From positions 1 to 24,910 of the IMG/VR virus record IMGVR_UViG_3300027821_000028: a DNA stretch of 24,910 nt. The stretch is one strand, 5' to 3'. Both the position numbers and the translations under genes were made by a program. Under the pieces are notes generated by a model. That model was given only the letters and a program-made list of their open reading frames with translations. It had not been told where the DNA came from and ran no database searches. Below, piece after piece: positions 14,546 to 21,827 of the stretch. Position 1 is the first letter of the stretch, and each line of letters opens with the position of its first letter. Source of the stretch: a virus.

Positions 14546-15517
14546 CTAGTAGCTACCCGTGTAGCCTGAAAATTGCGGCGACAGGTTGAAACTCCCACCG
14601 GTTGCCGATTGGCTGTTGTCTGCGGTGCCGTAAGGGGAATAACTGCCCCCGCCAAACAGATTTTGCCCAAAGCTTGAATTACCAAGCGCTGAAATACCTT
14701 GACCGACAAGCGCACCTGTCGCGCCCGCGTTTTGCGAAGCGGCGTTGTAAGCGTTCCCGACAGCTCCCTGTCCGTAGTTCATGTAAGGAATTTGCTGAGA
14801 TTGAATACCTTGCGCCTGCCCCAACTGGTTATTCGTGATGCCCTGCGCGGTCTGGTAGGGTAGCTGCCCTGCCATGTTGTAATATCCCGCGCCTTGCGCG
14901 CCGGTAGCCAAGCCCTGCGCTAGATCGGCGTTACCTAATTGACCATAGCTGCCGGCTTGGTTATACAAGTTGCCAAGAGCGCTTGCGCCTTGCGTCGCCC
15001 GTTGCAGCTGGTTGTTCTGCCAATCAATATTGAAATTGGACATGCCCTGATTGTATTCGGAGCCGCCAACGGCAGACCCGCCTAACCCCCGCTGTGCCTG
15101 GCCGACGTTGATCTGGTCGCCCAGCTGTTGCTGGGTGCGGTTGTAGAGCGCATTTTGCGGGTCCCTCGCAAGGTTGTAGATGTCCTGGCCCGCGCCTTGC
15201 AGATAATTCTGCGCGCCGTAAGCTTGCTGTGCTTGCTGGCCTAGTGCACCCGCAAAGGCATCTGCGGAATGCCCAAGAGCGTTATACGTTCGCCCAGCGG
15301 TGTTAGCGGCGTCCTGGTACCCTCCGGCGTAGGGGTTCCCCTGGTTGTATAAACCCATCTGGCCGGTGTTTAAGCGCTGCCAATCCTGATCCGTTGCCCT
15401 CAAACCTGAAGGGACGTATAAATTCGCGTTGCTCCCCGTACCGCCGCCCGAGGAATCGGGGGCGAGTGCCGAACTCACCACACTACCGGCCACCGCCGCA
15501 GCTACTCCCCAAGGCAT
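14546..15517 (-). CDS. Gly/Gln/Asn-rich putative ejection protein (323 aa)
   Basis: The product begins with a short hydrophobic helix (about residues 2-19, MPWGVAAAVAGSVVSSAL). The remainder is dominated by Gly, Gln, Asn, Ala and Tyr in irregular repeats such as QGAGYYNMAGQ, with almost no Lys, Glu or Cys. Proteins beginning with a similar small-residue hydrophobic helix occur as the first ejection protein in several podoviruses, comparable in place to P22 gp7. AGGAG lies 7 bases upstream of the ATG, inside the end of the cupin gene. It is followed by two other large virion-type proteins. The role is inferred from composition and gene order, with no catalytic residue to support it. Confidence 0.65.
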   Translation of the reverse strand: MPWGVAAAVAGSVVSSALAPDSSGGGTGSNANLYVPSGLRATDQDWQRLNTGQMGLYNQGNPYAGGYQDAANTAGRTYNALGHSADAFAGALGQQAQQAYGAQNYLQGAGQDIYNLARDPQNALYNRTQQQLGDQINVGQAQRGLGGSAVGGSEYNQGMSNFNIDWQNNQLQRATQGASALGNLYNQAGSYGQLGNADLAQGLATGAQGAGYYNMAGQLPYQTAQGITNNQLGQAQGIQSQQIPYMNYGQGAVGNAYNAASQNAGATGALVGQGISALGNSSFGQNLFGGGSYSPYGTADNSQSATGGSFNLSPQFSGYTGSY

Positions 15518-15519
15518 GA

Positions 15520-15816
15520 TTATTCTCCTTTGATCAAAACATGATCGATTTTATCGGCATCGGTTTCACTGGTTGCGTGAACGCAAAACCAAGTAATGTC
15601 CGTCAATGCGGTAATTCTATGCTTTTTACCCGCTTTAATCTCTACTACACAAGGACCCTCGTAAACTTCTACGCTTCCGTCCAATTCTACGGCGGCGGTA
15701 CCCGAACCCAGAATGCCGAAGTGGTCGTAGTTGTGTTTGTGAGTCTCTACGGCTTGGTGTGCGCGTAAGTCCTGCTCTCTTACATACGTTCCGGCCGAAA
15801 AGTGGTGTTTGATCAT
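15520..15816 (-). CDS. Small cupin-fold protein (98 aa)
   Basis: The product has a cupin metal-binding pattern: ETHKHNYDHFGILGSG (His26, His28 and His32, the last where Glu is usual) and a second half with GKKH (His66). This suggests a single-domain cupin binding one divalent metal. The substrate cannot be told. I chose the ATG at 15816, which overlaps the oxygenase stop as ATGA, over a GTG at 15825. The pairing with a Fe/2OG oxygenase gene directly upstream, with translational coupling, suggests they act together. Phage late operons sometimes carry such pairs without a proven function. The end of this gene carries the ribosome binding site of the next. Confidence 0.75.
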   Translation of the reverse strand: MIKHHFSAGTYVREQDLRAHQAVETHKHNYDHFGILGSGTAAVELDGSVEVYEGPCVVEIKAGKKHRITALTDITWFCVHATSETDADKIDHVLIKGE

Positions 15817-16376
15817 TTTTCGCACCTAATGCAAATAATTAATGTGATTCTGTCGTCCTGGCCGTCGTTGATAACTTCGTGTTCCTTGGTGTTGTCGAAG
15901 TACCATACTTCGCCGGGGGCCATGCTCACCACGTCATCTTCTACCCGATTGGTGCATTGCGGGTTCGATTGCAGCACCACATAAAGCTTCGTGTTGTAAT
16001 GCTTGGCGTGCCAGCCGTCATCGCTGTGCGGGGCTATCCTACCGCCCGGCGGTATCTTCGTGATCATCACGCCGCCTAGCCGCACGCCTTCCACTCTCGC
16101 CATCAAGCCCATAACGATCGGTCGGGCTTGCGGCAGAGCATACCACTCTGGGTAAAACACGGCGTCGTGAGGGTCATTGAACCCGGCGTAGTCACCCGTC
16201 AGTTCATAGTCTTTCACGTCGTTGTACCGCAACCAGATATCGGACATTTCCGAATGCGGGGTGCCTGGTGCTTCCTTGCGCACCTTGTGGCGGTTCCACA
16301 GCTTCGGCTGGCGCTGCACGGCCAGCAGCAGCGGTACCACGTCAATGCCTTGCGCTATCTTTAGTAAGTTCTTCAT
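15813..16376 (-). CDS. Asp/Asn beta-hydroxylase-like Fe(II)/2-oxoglutarate oxygenase
   Basis: The 187-aa product has the double-stranded beta-helix signature of the aspartyl/asparaginyl beta-hydroxylase group: IAPHSDDGWHAKH (His117 and Asp119 of the metal triad), GEVWYFDNTKEHEVIN (distal His166), and RITLIICIR with Arg176 as a 2-oxoglutarate anchor candidate. The metal-binding triad is intact, so it is probably active. Family members hydroxylate protein side chains or small peptides. It overlaps the 3TM holin stop as ATGA (16373-16376) and the cupin start likewise, so it is expressed with late genes. Possible targets include virion proteins or host factors, and none can be named from sequence. 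Confidence 0.85.
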   Translation of the reverse strand: MKNLLKIAQGIDVVPLLLAVQRQPKLWNRHKVRKEAPGTPHSEMSDIWLRYNDVKDYELTGDYAGFNDPHDAVFYPEWYALPQARPIVMGLMARVEGVRLGGVMITKIPPGGRIAPHSDDGWHAKHYNTKLYVVLQSNPQCTNRVEDDVVSMAPGEVWYFDNTKEHEVINDGQDDRITLIICIRCEK

Positions 16377-16951
16377 GGTTGATTGTCATTCGGTGTTGAT
16401 TGCGCAAGCAGTTCTGTTTTCCTTGCGCTGCCCTGCGTATCTCCGAAATAGAAGGCCAGTACGGCTTTAGCCTCCCCAAACAGGTAGCCGATAACGGTGC
16501 CGACCATGGTCGCCGTAGTGGTGTCGCCCATGGCAACATGCCCTGTCAGGATGGCCCCGGCTGCGCACAATGTGCCCATGATGATTGCCGAACCGAATAC
16601 GGCGGGGATGACGGACTTTACGGCCACCTGCATGCTTCGGGCGCTAGACCTGTCATCTACAAAAGCCTTGGTCACGGCTTCGTCGTGCGCCGCGTTCAAC
16701 TTTTGCACGTCAATGCCCTGCTGCGCCATGATTTCGGCGTGTTTCTGATCGGCGGCGCGAACGGCGGCGATGGTGTCGGGCGTCATCGCGCCCGTTTGCA
16801 GAACCTGAGTGATACCGTCAGTTCCGGCGCCGGGCTTTAGGCCGAATGCGCCTTCCAACGCCGTAACGGCAACGCCCGCTAACGGGCCCCCCAACATCGT
16901 GGCGAGTGTGGGGGCGATAGAAGCGATAACGCTTTTTAGATCAAAGTTCAT
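16373..16951 (-). CDS. 3TM holin (GTA-holin-like)
   Basis: The 192-aa product fits the 3TM holin family first noted in gene-transfer-agent and phage lysis regions. It has an N-terminal hydrophobic segment rich in small residues (about 7-37), a charged helical stretch with the conserved DDRSSARSMQ motif (99-108), and two further membrane segments (about 112-137 and 145-170). A polar tail follows. It lies right after the lysozyme, where holins normally sit, so it probably permeabilises the inner membrane to release the lysozyme. The start overlaps the stop of a 31-aa ORF. A second, smaller holin candidate lies upstream of the lysozyme, and which one triggers lysis is unknown. Confidence 0.75.
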   Translation of the reverse strand: MNFDLKSVIASIAPTLATMLGGPLAGVAVTALEGAFGLKPGAGTDGITQVLQTGAMTPDTIAAVRAADQKHAEIMAQQGIDVQKLNAAHDEAVTKAFVDDRSSARSMQVAVKSVIPAVFGSAIIMGTLCAAGAILTGHVAMGDTTTATMVGTVIGYLFGEAKAVLAFYFGDTQGSARKTELLAQSTPNDNQP

Positions 16952-17046
16952 TATTCACTGTCCTTATCGTTTCCGCTGTACGTTAGAAGAAAAAGTAATA
17001 TAACCACTGTCTTAACCGCCAGCGCTACGTCGAGGAGGGTTGGCAT
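16951..17046 (-). CDS. 31-aa single-pass membrane microprotein (candidate lysis regulator)
   Basis: A short frame begins within the last codons of the lysozyme gene (ATG at 17046) and ends exactly at the start of the 3TM holin with a TAATG junction. Translation gives MPTLLDVALAVKTVVILLFL then LTYSGNDKDSE: one strongly hydrophobic helix and an acidic tail. There is no Cys or lipobox, so it is not an Rz1-type spanin. A role as antiholin, pinholin-like factor or translational leader for the holin is possible. The ribosome binding site is weak (GGG 11 bases upstream), so it could also be a chance frame. Confidence 0.4.
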   Translation of the reverse strand: MPTLLDVALAVKTVVILLFLLTYSGNDKDSE

Positions 17047-17477
17047 GGCGATGTCATCCCTAGCCTAAACAGCGCGGCCCCTGCGGCTCTGCGCTTCACT
17101 AAACCCGGCAGTACTCTACCTCCTGCATAAATCCATCGCCCAAACTCATCCGCAGCGCCTTCGTAATCCTCTGCGTTGAGTTTTTTCAGTAACGTTGACG
17201 ATTCAAAATTCCCCATGCCAACGTTAAACACAAAATCGGCCAGAGCCGTTTTCTGATTATCCGTCAATGGCACCTTGACGAAATGCGCCACCGTACTACA
17301 GGCTACCGCCAAGTCATCGGCTAGCCACTGGTCCGCCTGTTCTGGCGTGCAGGTGTCGCCTTCCTTAACGCCCTTGGTGTGGCCGTCCCCTATGGTCCAA
17401 GGTGCGCCACCCGTACCCGGATCGGGATAGGCGGTAAGACGGCGTCCCTCGAATTGCTTTGTGAAATCAATATTCAT
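17025..17477 (-). CDS. Endolysin: GH24 (T4/lambdoid-type) lysozyme
   Basis: The 150-aa product has the glycoside hydrolase 24 core: FEGRRLTAYPDPGTGG, with catalytic candidates Glu10 and Asp19, then WTIGDGHTKG with Thr28. The middle contains the conserved LTDNQKTALADFVFNVG stretch, and the C-terminal half ends in GLVKRRAAGAALF, typical of the family. It cleaves the glycan strands of peptidoglycan. There is no signal peptide or SAR helix, so it needs a holin for export. I chose the ATG at 17477, 6 bases from GGGG (17484-17487), over the ATG at 17483. It overlaps the small holin gene upstream. The family usually reads GYGH where this one has GDGH. Confidence 0.92.
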   Translation of the reverse strand: MNIDFTKQFEGRRLTAYPDPGTGGAPWTIGDGHTKGVKEGDTCTPEQADQWLADDLAVACSTVAHFVKVPLTDNQKTALADFVFNVGMGNFESSTLLKKLNAEDYEGAADEFGRWIYAGGRVLPGLVKRRAAGAALFRLGMTSPCQPSST

Positions 17478-17640
17478 GCGCATCCCCTTTTTTATTCAGC
17501 CAATCCTGCACTGTTTTGGATTCGTATATCCTAATAAGCATCCACGCAATCGTTAGTACGCTGGAAATTGCAGGGAACCACCCTAGCAGAGAAGCCGCTG
17601 TCACCGTTACGGCGGCTCCGTCACATGCGTCTTTAAACAT
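17467..17640 (-). CDS. Small putative holin (57 aa)
   Basis: This short gene lies between the Cys-containing protein and the lysozyme. Three consecutive ATGs (17646, 17643, 17640) follow GGGGGA, and the last has the best spacing. The protein reads MFKDACDGAAVTVTAASLLG, then a hydrophobic stretch WFPAISSVLTIAWMLIRIYE, then a basic and acidic polar tail. One or two membrane segments and a length below 70 aa resemble small phage holins (T7 gp17.5-like class). Its stop overlaps the lysozyme start. The position just upstream of an exported lysozyme strongly favours a holin role, though no family-defining motif exists. Confidence 0.7.
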   Translation of the reverse strand: MFKDACDGAAVTVTAASLLGWFPAISSVLTIAWMLIRIYESKTVQDWLNKKGDAHEY

Positions 17641-17642
17641 CA

Positions 17643-17924
17643 TCATTCCCCCTTTAAGCGCTGCGGCGCTGTACGCGCTATTTGCACGGCGTTGTTTAAA
17701 ACATCCTGGCGTTGGATTACCTCATTGCGCATAGATTCCACGGAAGAAGCAACGCTATGCGTTTGCCTGGCGGCTTCGGTGATCATTACTGGAATCCATT
17801 TAACGGCACAGTCCCAGTGATCCATGTCCTTGCCTGTTTGAGGGTCCTTGCCTATTACGTGGGTGTACCACGCGCAATTGTGCCCTGCGCACTCTTTCTT
17901 AAGCAGGGGGCAAATAGTCTTCAT
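17643..17924 (-). CDS. Conserved Cys-containing phage protein, unknown function (93 aa)
   Basis: The product begins MKTICPLLKKECAGHNCAWY, with Cys5, Cys12 and Cys17, and has a further Cys near residue 39 (HWDCAVKW). The pattern CPLL-x-K-x-C-x3-x-C-x-W, then TGKDMDxWxCAxxW and a helical ESMRNEV region, is one I recognise from conserved hypothetical proteins in the late operons of short-tailed phages. Four Cys plus His could bind zinc or an Fe-S cluster. I chose the ATG at 17924 because it overlaps the collar-fibre stop as ATGA. It sits between the tail fibre and lysis genes. Function is unknown. Confidence 0.65.
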   Translation of the reverse strand: MKTICPLLKKECAGHNCAWYTHVIGKDPQTGKDMDHWDCAVKWIPVMITEAARQTHSVASSVESMRNEVIQRQDVLNNAVQIARTAPQRLKGE

Positions 17925-18550
17925 GATTTTATGCACATGATCATGTCGGTGTATTTTACTAACGGGGTTGTTATGGATGGCGTGATAGATGCCCCCGAAC
18001 CCGCTGTGCCGGACGTGAAGTTGATGTTGTGGTTGTGGTTCGACAAGTCGGTAGCGCCCGTTTGTGTCACCGTAGGACTTGTATTTAGCCTGACGAAGGC
18101 ACCAGACCCGCCACCGATTAAATTTTGGTCCGACGTTTCCGCCCCGCTGTGCGTGTGGTTCAACGACTGATTCGAAAATCCTGTAACGCCCGTTACCGCG
18201 TGTGTATGCGCGGGCATTTGTGATATCGATAACGTAAAAGGGGTCAGGTTAAAAGCGCCTCCTAGATTCCAATTCGACCAAAGTACGGAACCCCCCATCG
18301 TGCCCCCCGCGCCTATGACTATTCGCATCCCCGTATCGGAAAGCGAAGCGCTCACGTCCTGCGTCCAGCCCACCGGCGCAGAAGGCTGATTAAATATCGT
18401 GCGTGTGCCTGTCGGCGCAGTTAGCGTCCCCGTAGGGTTCGCGTTCGCGTTGACCTGGTTCACGATGAAATTAAAATCGGCCATTAGCGGCGTTGCGTCC
18501 GCTAATTGCCCATTCTGAATATTATTCGGCAAGGTGCCTATGATCGCCAT
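17921..18550 (-). CDS. Collar-type tail fibre protein with HxH motifs
   Basis: The 209-aa product has a collar-type fibre layout: a PVGW motif (59-62), then three His-x-His motifs (HTH 115-117, HTH 132-134, HNH 172-174) in Gly/Ser/Asn-rich repeats, and a compact C-terminus ending MIMCIKS. In T4 gp12- and gp37-type fibres, similar HxH motifs coordinate metal along a trimeric needle. It probably forms a short receptor-contacting fibre attached to the tail hub encoded upstream. AGGAAA directly upstream supports the ATG at 18550 over an earlier ATG at 18580, which lies inside the hub gene. The trimer and metal binding are inference from the motif. Confidence 0.8.
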   Translation of the reverse strand: MAIIGTLPNNIQNGQLADATPLMADFNFIVNQVNANANPTGTLTAPTGTRTIFNQPSAPVGWTQDVSASLSDTGMRIVIGAGGTMGGSVLWSNWNLGGAFNLTPFTLSISQMPAHTHAVTGVTGFSNQSLNHTHSGAETSDQNLIGGGSGAFVRLNTSPTVTQTGATDLSNHNHNINFTSGTAGSGASITPSITTPLVKYTDMIMCIKS

Positions 18551-18558
18551 GTTTTTTC

Positions 18559-20199
18559 CTACATGAGTGTGTAGCCGCAATCCTGATAGCGGGCGTAAAA
18601 AGTACCGATTGATACGCTATTATTAGCCACAGCGGTGATATTGAAAACAAATTTCTTAAATACTATCGGCGCGGACCAGGGAACCCGATACGTAGAGGGT
18701 ATATTTACCGCCGACGCCCACGTGGTGCCATCCCCCCAATTGAAGGAACCCCAAATGCCCCCCAGGTTCATTGACGTGATACCCGCTGTTCCGAGTGTGT
18801 TACCAGTGGGCGACAACGCCGTCATGTTGTACGCCACCGCCGCGCCAACAGAGGATAGCTCTATTGTCGACTCCACTACTTGCTTTTCGGCCATGTGCCC
18901 CGTTTTTGGGAAAGACGAACTCTGCAAGATGACTTCTACAGGTGCGCCTACGTCGCTATACGTGGGCACAATATTCGCCTGCGGTTGCGCCAGCCCCCTG
19001 TAGAGTGCTCCCGGATTTGCGGCGGAAGACAGCAGAAAGTAGGAGCCGGTAGCCGCCCCCGATACCATCGACACGCAATCGTATTGGAAGGTGTGGGGGC
19101 CGTTCCACCGACGTCGGTATAGATCGAACCAGTAGTCATTGACCACGTTCCCGTTCGGTGAGGTCGTCGGAACGCTGACCCTGAATACGTTTCCCTGAAA
19201 GCCCGCCGCTATGCGAGAGGGGGCTGTCGTGTCCTGGAAAGGCGTTTGCACATCTGACGGCGCGCCTCCGCTCAAGTCCTTATTTATCGGATATACCGCG
19301 CCAAGGCCGCTTAAAAAGTAAGGCCCTGAAATGCCGATAAATGCCAGCCCGAAACTTGTGGGTACAACGCTTCTAGGCGCTACGCATCCAGTTGTCAGCG
19401 TTAGGTAATTTTGGGACAGACTGTTTGTGATAGCGGCGTCGCCGGTTACCTGCCACATGGACGCCGGTTTGAACACCACAAGCGCGCCTACTACCCCGCT
19501 GGAAGTTGTCGTGATCGGCAAACCAGCCAAAGCAGTTACGGCGGTGTTATCTCCCACCGTTAGCGATTGCCCTGCGTTAGTCGCCACAAGCGGGCTTAAG
19601 GAATCCGAATAGAACAACTTGTTGCCAAAACTAAAATACGCCCTGTTGTTAAAGTTGGCGACGTTCGTCGGCACTCCCGGCAGCGGGTTTGTAGTCAGGT
19701 TCCCCGCGCTCCATACCGGGGCGGCGGGATTGGTCAAATTGATAGCGCCGAAAACGTTTGTGGTTCCGCTAAAACCGGGGTGGGTAATCAGCAGATACAC
19801 CCCTACCATCGCCATCGTCGGCGGGGTCCATGTCCCTGACGTGGCTGGCGAAACGGGTGTGTTGGCGGCGGTAACACCCGTTATCGTAATAAATGCCCCC
19901 GCGGCGTTATCGTAGCAAAAAGGTTCATCTCGCCCCGCATTACGGCCGGTGGCGATCATGCCGAAAGTCAATGTCCCTAGCGTTACGTGAATCGACACGA
20001 AACCCGGCGTTGTAAAGCCCGGAAACGTCGTTATCGCCGTCCCTACGCCGGGGCGCGCGGTCATCAATTCCGGGTTCGCTTGATCGAAGATGAGATTTTG
20101 CAACACGCTGCATGCACCCGGAAAGGTGTCTGTTGCGTCGAATGCGTCGCATATTCCCTTTGGGGTGAACCTTACGGGGTAGGATTTAGGAATCGGCAT
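18559..20199 (-). CDS. Tail hub / packaged-DNA stabilisation-like protein (P22 gp10-like)
   Basis: The 546-aa product is almost all beta: repeated short strands with Gly, Thr, Val and Asn, and few charged residues. This is consistent with a beta-propeller-type tail hub comparable to P22 gp10. Recurrent segments such as AYFSFGNKLFYSDS and FKPASMWQVTGD look like propeller blades. It follows directly after the adaptor gene (AGGGG ribosome binding site, 8-base gap), the order seen in P22 (gp4 then gp10). It should close the tail channel and anchor fibres. Similarity is judged from composition, order and blade-like repeats rather than a catalytic signature. It is somewhat longer than P22 gp10. Confidence 0.7.
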   Translation of the reverse strand: MPIPKSYPVRFTPKGICDAFDATDTFPGACSVLQNLIFDQANPELMTARPGVGTAITTFPGFTTPGFVSIHVTLGTLTFGMIATGRNAGRDEPFCYDNAAGAFITITGVTAANTPVSPATSGTWTPPTMAMVGVYLLITHPGFSGTTNVFGAINLTNPAAPVWSAGNLTTNPLPGVPTNVANFNNRAYFSFGNKLFYSDSLSPLVATNAGQSLTVGDNTAVTALAGLPITTTSSGVVGALVVFKPASMWQVTGDAAITNSLSQNYLTLTTGCVAPRSVVPTSFGLAFIGISGPYFLSGLGAVYPINKDLSGGAPSDVQTPFQDTTAPSRIAAGFQGNVFRVSVPTTSPNGNVVNDYWFDLYRRRWNGPHTFQYDCVSMVSGAATGSYFLLSSAANPGALYRGLAQPQANIVPTYSDVGAPVEVILQSSSFPKTGHMAEKQVVESTIELSSVGAAVAYNMTALSPTGNTLGTAGITSMNLGGIWGSFNWGDGTTWASAVNIPSTYRVPWSAPIVFKKFVFNITAVANNSVSIGTFYARYQDCGYTLM

Positions 20200-20207
20200 A
20201 CGCGCCC

Positions 20208-20897
20208 CTAACCTGTAACTTTTGTGGGTTTAAGCGTTCTGTTCGTGTGGAATCGGCGCGGGTCAAGTCGGACGGACTTAACTACCGATTGCTCATCGCC
20301 TTCCATGATCAAGTGGATACGCAGCATCTTATCGGCTTCAGCTACAAAGCTGTCATGCCGCGCGTCGTCCGTAATCCTCATCATCCTGTACGCAGTCGCG
20401 TGGATCAGGTAATCCGTATCTGGAAACCACGGAACCATCGACGATGTTTCGGGAGACGCGATATCCGCACGTTGCAACATGTAGCGGTGCGTCAGTTGGA
20501 TAATGCCTGACGATTGCGGGTAAATAAAAAGAAGACCCAGCCCGCCGGTAGCCTGAGGGGATAAGTCAGTTGCGAATTCATACGGATAATTCGCAATGGA
20601 AGGGTCTTTAAACTCTTGGTCGTATTCCTCCATCGAAATAGGATGCAGGAAATACGGCAGATTATTTTGCGAAAAGAATAAATCGTAGGTGCGCAAGTAA
20701 TCGGCTTCGAGATTAAAAGGCCCGTTGTTATTTGCTTGCACCGTGATCGTGTTCGTTACGCGATTTATTTTTAAATCCCGATGCAAAACCAAGTCCTGCA
20801 AGACCAGATTGAGCGATTGCCCCCCTTGTTGCGTAAAGCCGGGGCATTTCGCAATTTGGAGGGCGTAGGTAACAATCTGGCTTGCAGTGAGCGCCAT
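20208..20897 (-). CDS. Head-tail adaptor / tail accessory factor (P22 gp4-like)
   Basis: The 229-aa product begins with LTASQIVTYALQIAKCPGFT, a helical N-terminus typical of phage connector proteins that dock under the portal. The remaining portion has mixed helices and strands, with conserved-looking Tyr- and Asp-rich stretches in the middle (about 60-110) and a basic C-terminus. Its position after capsid genes and before the hub gene fits a head-tail adaptor. GAGG lies 6 bases upstream of the ATG, and the start overlaps the preceding stop as TAATG (20895-20899). No enzymatic residues are expected. The assignment is by pattern and synteny, so the exact family is not certain. Confidence 0.65.
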   Translation of the reverse strand: MALTASQIVTYALQIAKCPGFTQQGGQSLNLVLQDLVLHRDLKINRVTNTITVQANNNGPFNLEADYLRTYDLFFSQNNLPYFLHPISMEEYDQEFKDPSIANYPYEFATDLSPQATGGLGLLFIYPQSSGIIQLTHRYMLQRADIASPETSSMVPWFPDTDYLIHATAYRMMRITDDARHDSFVAEADKMLRIHLIMEGDEQSVVKSVRLDPRRFHTNRTLKPTKVTG

Positions 20898-21295
20898 TAT
20901 GCAACCTCGATCGCTTTCAGCTTTTCTTCGCCTTTGCTAATTTCGGCTTTGATCTGCTTCAGTTGCGTCGGGTAGTTTTGCAGGTGCTGCGACTCCGAAA
21001 CTGGGAGTTTACGGACGTTGTTCTTTTCCAGCAGGTCGAGATACGCTTTTTCGATATGCGCTTCTTGCTCCTTGAGCATTTTTACGCGCTCTTCGAGCAC
21101 GGGCTTCTCAAGAACCTGCTGCTGCCGCAATAGCGCTTCGCGGCAGATATCCATGCGCTCATGCAGTGACACGGTATCTTCCCCAGCGTACACGTACCCC
21201 GTAATGCGCAAGCTTGCGCCGTTCGGCGCCGGCAGAGTGATTTCAAAATTGCCTGTGATCGGCGCTGCGCCGATGTCCATTACTTCTTTGTTCAT
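20897..21295 (-). CDS. Hypothetical virion-region protein, strand-rich N-terminus with coiled-coil C-terminus
   Basis: The 132-aa product has an N-terminal strand-rich part (about 1-45: GNFEITLPAPNGASLRITGY) and a long charged coiled-coil region (about 45-130), rich in Glu, Lys, Gln and Leu. This shape suggests a structural accessory of the capsid or connector. AGAGGA 8 bases upstream supports the start. It overlaps the adaptor start as TAATG. I do not recognise the family. Assembly chaperone, decoration protein or minor head protein are all possible from its place between capsid and connector genes. Confidence 0.6.
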   Translation of the reverse strand: MNKEVMDIGAAPITGNFEITLPAPNGASLRITGYVYAGEDTVSLHERMDICREALLRQQQVLEKPVLEERVKMLKEQEAHIEKAYLDLLEKNNVRKLPVSESQHLQNYPTQLKQIKAEISKGEEKLKAIEVA

Positions 21296-21296
21296 A

Positions 21297-21776
21297 TTAT
21301 CGTCCTCTTCCGCTGATAGTTTTGTTCATTTCGCGACGGTAAAAATTCTCATTGCTGCCCTGGATGCTTGCTTCGTGCCCCCAAGAGCGTTGCACGATCT
21401 CCTTGATCGTACGCAGCAAGTCCGTCTCAAAGGTGTATGTCTCCCCGTGGTAGTAGGGGATCATGTTCACTTTGATATCCGTGCCACCTGAAGGTGGCAG
21501 GTCGATTTTGTATTTCCACAAGTCTTTTCCATCCGCATTCTTACCCATGTGAATTTCGGTGGTTGTGGAGTTGAACAAGAGAACACTTTGCGCGGCGGCG
21601 GCGTTGTGCGCCGCTTGCTCAAGTGCTTTTTCCTCAGCGGTTTTAGAAGCCGCGAGTTGCGCTTCCAGTTCGGCTATTCGTTGTTTAAACGACGCCTCCG
21701 TGTTCGGTACTTCTTTGATTTCTTCTTTTGGTTTTTCAGGTACGGGTGTATCCCCGCCCGGTGCGCGTGTAGCCAT
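21297..21776 (-). CDS. Hypothetical virion-region protein, coiled-coil N-terminus (159 aa)
   Basis: Residues about 20-60 are a strongly helical, Glu/Ala/Lys-rich coiled coil following a Pro-rich start. Residues 70-159 are mixed strands and loops with a Trp- and Tyr-containing core (DLWKYKIDLPPSGGTDI). GGGGA about 8 bases upstream supports the start. It is the first gene after the capsid terminator and precedes the second coiled-coil protein, and the pair may form a complex. I do not recognise the family. The N-terminal coiled coil and the globular C-terminus together suggest an anchoring or assembly role. Confidence 0.6.
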   Translation of the reverse strand: MATRAPGGDTPVPEKPKEEIKEVPNTEASFKQRIAELEAQLAASKTAEEKALEQAAHNAAAAQSVLLFNSTTTEIHMGKNADGKDLWKYKIDLPPSGGTDIKVNMIPYYHGETYTFETDLLRTIKEIVQRSWGHEASIQGSNENFYRREMNKTISGRGR

Positions 21777-21797
21777 TTTTGCTATCCCCAGCTAGTT

Positions 21798-21821
21798 AAA
21801 AAACCGGGGCCGAAGCCCCGG
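21798..21821 (-). terminator. Intrinsic terminator after the major capsid gene
   Basis: On the minus strand, CCGGGGC TTCG GCCCCGG forms a perfect 7-bp GC-rich stem with a very stable TTCG loop, followed by six T residues (plus-strand A at 21798-21803). It begins within 10 bases of the capsid stop codon. It should stop or reduce transcription so that capsid protein is made in excess over the connector, tail and lysis genes. Some readthrough is required because no clear promoter was seen just downstream. Confidence 0.9.
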
Positions 21822-21827
21822 ACGTTA

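Noticed and set aside
16342-16539. Possible Rz1-like frame on the minus strand within the 3TM holin gene
   Set aside because: It contains a Cys after LSAT, but the -1 position is Thr, so it is not a proper lipobox, and there is no signal sequence or RBS. It appears to be a shadow frame.
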